DNA from: an uncultured Selenomonadaceae bacterium | GTDB lineage: Bacteria; Bacillota; Negativicutes; Selenomonadales; Selenomonadaceae | Reading direction: 5' to 3' | Length of the DNA stretch: 18,989 nt | Assembly (NCBI GenBank): GCA_905236785.1 | Contig: CAJOQC010000173.1 | Span: 1-18,989, forward strand | Part shown: piece after piece, positions 15,542-18,989 of the stretch | Position numbering within the stretch: position 1 is the stretch's first letter | Layout: each line of letters starts with the position of its first letter | Translations under genes and position numbers: made by a program | Notes under the pieces: generated by a model | Databases searched by the model: none | Seen by the model: the letters and a program-made list of their open reading frames with translations, nothing else | Told to the model about the DNA's origin: nothing

Positions 15542-16218
15542 CAGTCGTTAACCTCTAATTTATATCCTACGCCGCGCACTGTTTTTATTAAATTATGTCC
15601 GCCGGTTGGTTCAAGTTTTTTGCGTAAAATTTTCATGTATGAGTCGATATTATTGCCGGTGACGTCCGCTTCCAACCCCCAAATTCGGTCTAAGATAATT
15701 TCTCGCGGCACGACGATGCCGACATTTTGCGCCAACAAATCGAAAATTTGAAATTCCCTTGGCGCAAGTTGAATTATTTGCCCGTACTGCGTGAGGGTTT
15801 TGGCTGTGCGGTTCAGCGTAAACGATCCTATTTCCGTAATATCCTGCTGAATTTTTTGCGTACTGCGCCTTTTAAGCGCCCTAAGCCTTGCCAACAGTTC
15901 GGCAAATTCAAAGGGCTTTACCAAATAATCGTCTGCGCCCGCATCAAGCCCGGTGACGCGATCTTCCACAGAATCACGCGCCGTGAGGATAAGCACCGCC
16001 CGTTCATAGCCTTCTTGGCGAAGCTGTTTGCAAGCCTCCACGCCGCTCTTACCCGGCATCATCCAATCCAAAATCAACACGTCATATTCCGTATATCGGG
16101 CAAATTCGCAAATTTCATTGCCGTTTTTTATCCATTCAACGGTGATTTTGTTTTGTTCCAACATATACTTTATCAATCGCCCCAGACGTTCATCATCCTC
16201 GGCCAACAAAACCCGCAT
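15541..16218 (-). CDS. OmpR/PhoB-family response regulator
   Basis: This DNA-binding regulator is the partner of the neighbouring kinase. The 225-residue protein has a receiver domain with the acidic pair Asp8-Asp9, the phosphorylated Asp51 in LILDWMMPG, Thr79 in LILTARD and Lys101 in YLVKPFE. A winged-helix DNA-binding domain (about 128-222) ends LIKTVRGVGYKLE. The start at 16218 (MRVLLAEDDERL) gives a standard receiver N-terminus and has a G-rich signal about 8 bases upstream. A longer in-frame reading from 16329 would add 37 hydrophobic, unrelated residues. The gene is divergent from the PTS gene; its targets are unknown. Confidence 0.95.
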   Translation of the reverse strand: MRVLLAEDDERLGRLIKYMLEQNKITVEWIKNGNEICEFARYTEYDVLILDWMMPGKSGVEACKQLRQEGYERAVLILTARDSVEDRVTGLDAGADDYLVKPFEFAELLARLRALKRRSTQKIQQDITEIGSFTLNRTAKTLTQYGQIIQLAPREFQIFDLLAQNVGIVVPREIILDRIWGLEADVTGNNIDSYMKILRKKLEPTGGHNLIKTVRGVGYKLEVND

Positions 16219-16246
16219 AACATAACCCCCAAAAATAAACCTTGAA

Positions 16247-16266
16247 TTGACATGATAAATTGTCAA
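16247..16266. promoter_or_regulatory. Palindrome TTGACA-N8-TGTCAA in the regulator/PTS intergenic region
   Basis: A 20-bp interrupted palindrome, TTGACATGATAAATTGTCAA, lies 28 bp upstream of the response-regulator ATG and 74 bp before the ptsG -35 box. A fuller version with outer CTTGA...TCAAG spans 16241-16267. It could be an operator. The TTGACA sequences also resemble -35 boxes, but I found no well-spaced -10 for either strand. Confidence 0.4.
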
Positions 16267-16339
16267 GTTGAAAAACGGCTGAAAAATCGAAAAGGCAAAC
16301 CAAAAATGAAATGTTTCCATATCAAGCAAAGGATTTTAA

Positions 16340-16368
16340 TTGACAAACTTCTTGCCGCAATATAAAAT
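16340..16368 (+). promoter_or_regulatory. Predicted sigma-A promoter of ptsG
   Basis: TTGACA (16340-16345), a 17-bp spacer and TAAAAT (16363-16368) give a strong promoter. The leader to the ATG is about 40 bases, so there is no room for a GlcT-type antiterminator hairpin of the kind that controls Bacillus ptsG. Confidence 0.75.
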
Positions 16369-16412
16369 TACAATTGCTAAAAATATATTCTTTTAGGAAA
16401 GGACGTGTCTAA

Positions 16413-18578
16413 ATGAAAGACGAAATCTTTAGCGTATTGCAGCGCGTAGGCAGAAGTTTCATGCTTCCCGTTGCAGTATTGCCGATTGCAGGTCTTCTGC
16501 TCGGCGTGGGTGCATCTTTCACCAATCCGACCACGATAAAGACCTACGGTCTTGAAGCCGTGTTCGGCGACGGCACGACGCTCAACGCGCTCTTAACGGT
16601 AATGAGCGCGGCGGGCGGCGCGATATTCGGCAACTTGCCGATAATCTTTGCCGTCGGCGTTGCCATCGGTATGGCAAAGGCAGAGAAAGAAGTCGCGGCT
16701 TTGGCAGCCATGATTGCTTTCTTCATCATGCACATTTCTTGTAACGCAACATTAAAAATCACCGGCAAGATTTTAGCCGACGGCTCTATCGCCCCCGGCG
16801 TTCTTGAAGGTACCATCGCCGACAGTTGCGGCATCACCTCTTTGCAAATGGGTGTGTTCGGCGGTATCATCGTCGGTATCGGCGTAGCCTGGCTTCATAA
16901 CAAGTATCATAAGATTGTGCTCCCCGATGCCTTGAGCTTCTTCGGCGGCTCGCGCTTTATCCCCATTATTTCGACGGTCGTTTTCATGTTCGTCGGTATT
17001 GCCATGACCTTCATTTGGCCGGTTGCGCAGGACATTATCTTTAAGCTCGGCAGTCTTGTTACCGGCACGGGTTATGTGGGTACGCTCATCTTCGGTATCA
17101 TTAAACGTGCGCTTATTCCCTTCGGGCTTCACCACGTTTTCTATTTGCCCTTCTGGCAGACCGGCGTGGGCGGTAGCATGATGGTTGACGGCAAACTTAT
17201 CCAGGGCGGTCAGAACATCTTCTTTGCCCAGTTGGCTTCGCCCAACGTGACGCACTTTAACGCGGATGCAACCCGTTATTTCTCCGGCGAGTTCATTTTC
17301 ATGATTTTCGGCTTGCCCGGCGCGGCTTTGGCCATGTACCGTTGCGCCCGCCCCGAAAAGAAGAAAGTTGCCGGCGGTTTGCTCCTTTCGGCGGCTCTTA
17401 CCTCTATGCTTACGGGTATCACCGAGCCTATCGAATTTTCCTTCCTCTTTGTTGCGCCGATGCTCTTTGGCGTACAGGTAATATTGGCCGGCGCGGCGTA
17501 TATGATAGCTCATATGCTTAATATCGCCGTTGGTCTTACCTTCTCCGGCGGTTTCCTTGACTTGTTCATATTCGGTATCCTGCAAGGCAACGATAAGACA
17601 AGCTGGATGCTTATCGTCCCCGTAGGTATCATTTACTTCTTCCTGTATTACTTTGCCTTTAGTTTCCTCATCAAGAAATTTAACTTCAAGACCCCCGGTC
17701 GCGAAGACGATGACGAGGAAACCAAACTTTACACCAAGGCCGACGTGAACGCCCGCAATGCGGCGCAAAAAGCCGGCGGTCAGGGCGGCGACGAACTCAG
17801 CCCCGTTATCGCAAGAGCGTTGGGCAGCAAACGCAACATAACCTCCGTTGACTGCTGCGCCACTCGCCTTCGTTGCTCCGTTGCCGATTCTTCTTTGGTG
17901 GATCAAAAACTCTTAAAGGCCACCGGCGCCAACGGCGTTATCGTCAAAGGCACCGGCGTGCAGGTTATCTACGGGCCTAAAGTTGCCGTTATCAAGAGCA
18001 ACTTGGAAGAATATTTGGCAACAGCCCCCGACGTGGAACCTGAAGCTGTTGCGGCCGCTCCTGCGGCAGCTCCTGCGCCTGCTGCTCCCGCGCCTTCTGC
18101 GCCTTCTGCGCCTGCGGTTACGGCAGACGGCAAGCATATCTTTGCAGCTCCTGCCAACGGCACGGTTCACCCCATTACCGAAGCTCCGGACGAGGCTTTT
18201 GCCGGCAAGATGATGGGCGACGGGTTCTTCATCACCCCGACTGACGGCGCGGTTCTTGCTCCTTGCGACAGCGAAGTTATGTTTGTGTTTGAAACCAAAC
18301 ACGCCATTGGCATGAAGACCGCCGACGGCGTCGATTACCTCATTCATTACGGCGTTGATACCGTCAAACTCGGCGGCGAAGGCTTTGAGGTGTTCGTGCA
18401 AAACGGTCAGAAAGTCAAGAAGGGCGACAAGCTGATGCAGGTCGATGTACCTTTTGTGAAGGCTCATGCAACCTCCGAGGTTTGCTTGGTTATCTTCACC
18501 GGCCTTTCCGACGGTCAATCGGTTAAAATGGAAAAAACCGGCGTGGTCAAAGCTCTTGACCCGGTGGCAAGTTTCTGA
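16413..18578 (+). CDS. ptsG: PTS glucose-type transporter, EIICBA fusion
   Basis: This single membrane protein imports a hexose and phosphorylates it using phosphate passed from HPr. The 721 residues are arranged as IIC, IIB and IIA. The IIC membrane domain (about 1-430) has GLHHVFYLPFWQ (238-249) and the family signature GITEPIEFSFLF (335-346). IIB (about 455-535) has its phospho-cysteine, probably Cys482, in DCCATRLR. An Ala/Pro linker (about 545-570) leads to IIA (about 575-720), with His630 in ETKHAIG and the phospho-acceptor His645 in YLIHYGVDTV. The IIC sequence looks closer to glucose than N-acetylglucosamine transporters, but substrate is inferred. GGAAAGGA precedes the ATG by 9 bases. 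Codon use differs from the neighbours: more ATC, GGT and CTT/CTC. Confidence 0.92.
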   Translation: MKDEIFSVLQRVGRSFMLPVAVLPIAGLLLGVGASFTNPTTIKTYGLEAVFGDGTTLNALLTVMSAAGGAIFGNLPIIFAVGVAIGMAKAEKEVAALAAMIAFFIMHISCNATLKITGKILADGSIAPGVLEGTIADSCGITSLQMGVFGGIIVGIGVAWLHNKYHKIVLPDALSFFGGSRFIPIISTVVFMFVGIAMTFIWPVAQDIIFKLGSLVTGTGYVGTLIFGIIKRALIPFGLHHVFYLPFWQTGVGGSMMVDGKLIQGGQNIFFAQLASPNVTHFNADATRYFSGEFIFMIFGLPGAALAMYRCARPEKKKVAGGLLLSAALTSMLTGITEPIEFSFLFVAPMLFGVQVILAGAAYMIAHMLNIAVGLTFSGGFLDLFIFGILQGNDKTSWMLIVPVGIIYFFLYYFAFSFLIKKFNFKTPGREDDDEETKLYTKADVNARNAAQKAGGQGGDELSPVIARALGSKRNITSVDCCATRLRCSVADSSLVDQKLLKATGANGVIVKGTGVQVIYGPKVAVIKSNLEEYLATAPDVEPEAVAAAPAAAPAPAAPAPSAPSAPAVTADGKHIFAAPANGTVHPITEAPDEAFAGKMMGDGFFITPTDGAVLAPCDSEVMFVFETKHAIGMKTADGVDYLIHYGVDTVKLGGEGFEVFVQNGQKVKKGDKLMQVDVPFVKAHATSEVCLVIFTGLSDGQSVKMEKTGVVKALDPVASF
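18051..18119 (+). repeat. Ala/Pro-rich linker-coding repeat within ptsG
   Basis: Codons 547-569 encode an Ala-Pro-(Ser) linker between IIB and IIA. The DNA contains a tandem 9-bp repeat, GCGCCTTCT at 18090-18098 and 18099-18107, followed by a partial third copy. Such linkers are flexible and often vary in length. Confidence 0.6.
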
Positions 18579-18608
18579 TAATTTAGTTCCTAAAGCATAA
18601 TACGCACA

Positions 18609-18637
18609 ATAACCCTTGGCTTTATGTCAATGGTTAT
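18609..18637 (+). other. Small hairpin downstream of ptsG
   Basis: ATAACC (18609-18614) pairs with GGTTAT (18632-18637), and TTGGC pairs with GTCAA through one G-U pair around a TTTAT loop. It has no T tract and sits just before the main terminator, so it may protect the 3' end of the transcript or be incidental. Confidence 0.35.
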
Positions 18638-18643
18638 GGATAT

Positions 18644-18678
18644 AAACTTGGAGAGAAAATTTTCTCTCCAAGTTTTTT
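18644..18678 (+). terminator. Rho-independent terminator of ptsG
   Basis: AAACTTGGAGAGAAAA (18644-18659) is perfectly complementary to TTTTCTCTCCAAGTTT (18660-18675), with a short AATT-type turn. The T run extends to 18678. It follows the ptsG stop by about 65 bases. Confidence 0.88.
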
Positions 18679-18700
18679 ATGCTTAAACTTACCTATTTGG

Positions 18701-18989
18701 TTGATTACAAAACCTTGCAGGAAAAACATAAACAAATATAGAATAGTAACCGTAGCACAGACATTTGAATATGAAAACGGTTTTATATTAACATCTAAAC
18801 CATACCGTCTCGGCAATATTATGGCGCATTACGAGCTTTACAAAAAAATCATAAACTTACCCGGCGACGTAGTGGAACTCGGTGTCTTTAAGGGAAATTC
18901 CCTCATCCAGTTTGCAACTTTCCGCGAACTTTTGGAAAATGAAGGTTCGCGAAAAATTATTGGCTTTGATATTTTTGGTAAATTTCCAC
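18701..18989 (+). CDS. TylF-like sugar O-methyltransferase (5' part, cut by window edge)
   Basis: The visible product resembles the TylF/MycF family of AdoMet-dependent O-methyltransferases that act on deoxysugars of surface or secreted glycans. The strongest evidence is MAHYELYKKIINLPGDVVEL followed by GVFKGNSLIQFATFRELL, where ELGVFKG is the AdoMet-binding glycine motif, then KIIGFDIFGKFP at the edge. The first ATG in this frame is at 18821, but the frame upstream already reads FEYENGFILTSKPYRLGN, which looks like the family's N-terminal part. I therefore begin the gene at a TTG at 18701. Neither start has a good Shine-Dalgarno, and no promoter was seen after the ptsG terminator. The substrate is unknown and the C-terminus is not in the window. 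Confidence 0.7.
   Translation, partial: MITKPCRKNINKYRIVTVAQTFEYENGFILTSKPYRLGNIMAHYELYKKIINLPGDVVELGVFKGNSLIQFATFRELLENEGSRKIIGFDIFGKFP

Noticed and set aside
16219..16329. N-terminal extension of the response regulator
   Set aside because: It adds 37 hydrophobic residues ahead of a complete receiver domain and reads through the intergenic region.
16369..16412. GlcT-type antiterminator (RAT) element before ptsG
   Set aside because: There are only about 40 bases between promoter and start codon, with no terminator hairpin.
16773..17906. Long open frame (377 codons) on the minus strand opposite ptsG
   Set aside because: It mirrors the membrane domain of ptsG, with a charged, His/Glu/Asn-rich product that matches no family; it is best explained by ptsG codon bias.
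17913..18518. Minus-strand frame with an Arg-rich run opposite the IIB-IIA part of ptsG
   Set aside because: The Arg-rich run is the reverse complement of the Ala/Pro linker codons, so it is a shadow.
18634..18816. 60-codon frame on the minus strand near the right edge
   Set aside because: It spans the ptsG terminator and the start of the methyltransferase-like gene on the opposite strand, with no ribosome-binding site or recognisable feature.

Overview
The window is ordinary chromosomal DNA from a bacterium that is probably a Firmicute. The evidence is an L27 protein with a cleavable N-terminal presequence next to its Prp protease, a run of Firmicutes-type housekeeping genes (obg, proBA, nadD, yqeK, an LCP gene, rsfS, cvfB), strong Shine-Dalgarno sites, and a single-chain EIICBA sugar transporter. 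The moderate GC content and gene order would suit the Negativicutes or a neighbouring clostridial lineage. That narrower placement is inference from memory, not something the sequence proves.

Layout. (1) 1-2403, minus strand: a type III restriction-modification locus, with a complete mod methyltransferase gene followed by the first 157 codons of res, which runs off the left edge. (2) 2404-2981: an intergenic stretch of 578 bp holding two related GC-rich palindromic repeats bracketed by short inverted ends, then the rplU promoter and a structured leader. (3) 2982-11313, plus strand: a tightly packed cluster rplU-prp-rpmA, a strong terminator-like hairpin, then obg-proB-proA-small membrane ORF-nadD-yqeK-LCP-rsfS-cvfB. 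Many junctions overlap or are only a few bases apart. (4) 11370-14105: metN-metI-metQ, a methionine ABC importer with its own strong promoter and a strong, probably two-way terminator. (5) 14195-16218, minus strand: a histidine kinase and OmpR-type response regulator pair. (6) 16340-18678, plus strand: a glucose-type PTS EIICBA gene with promoter and terminator, divergent from the regulator pair. (7) 18701-18989: the start of a gene resembling the TylF-type sugar O-methyltransferase family, cut by the right edge.

How the genes work together. Region 3 links ribosome assembly and quality control (L21, L27, Prp, Obg, RsfS) with proline synthesis (ProB and ProA catalyse the first two steps), NAD synthesis (NadD), dinucleotide clean-up (YqeK) and attachment of wall polymers (LCP). 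Region 4 imports methionine. Region 6 imports and phosphorylates a hexose, probably glucose. The two-component pair may or may not regulate its divergent neighbour.

I found no clearly new biological system. The points most worth a second look are the nadD start, where the best-placed start codon by Shine-Dalgarno spacing is AUA; a 51-codon membrane ORF squeezed between proA and nadD; a terminator-strength hairpin 12 bases before obg; the compound repeat next to the restriction locus; and the methyltransferase-like gene at the right edge, whose family-like N-terminal sequence has no ATG.
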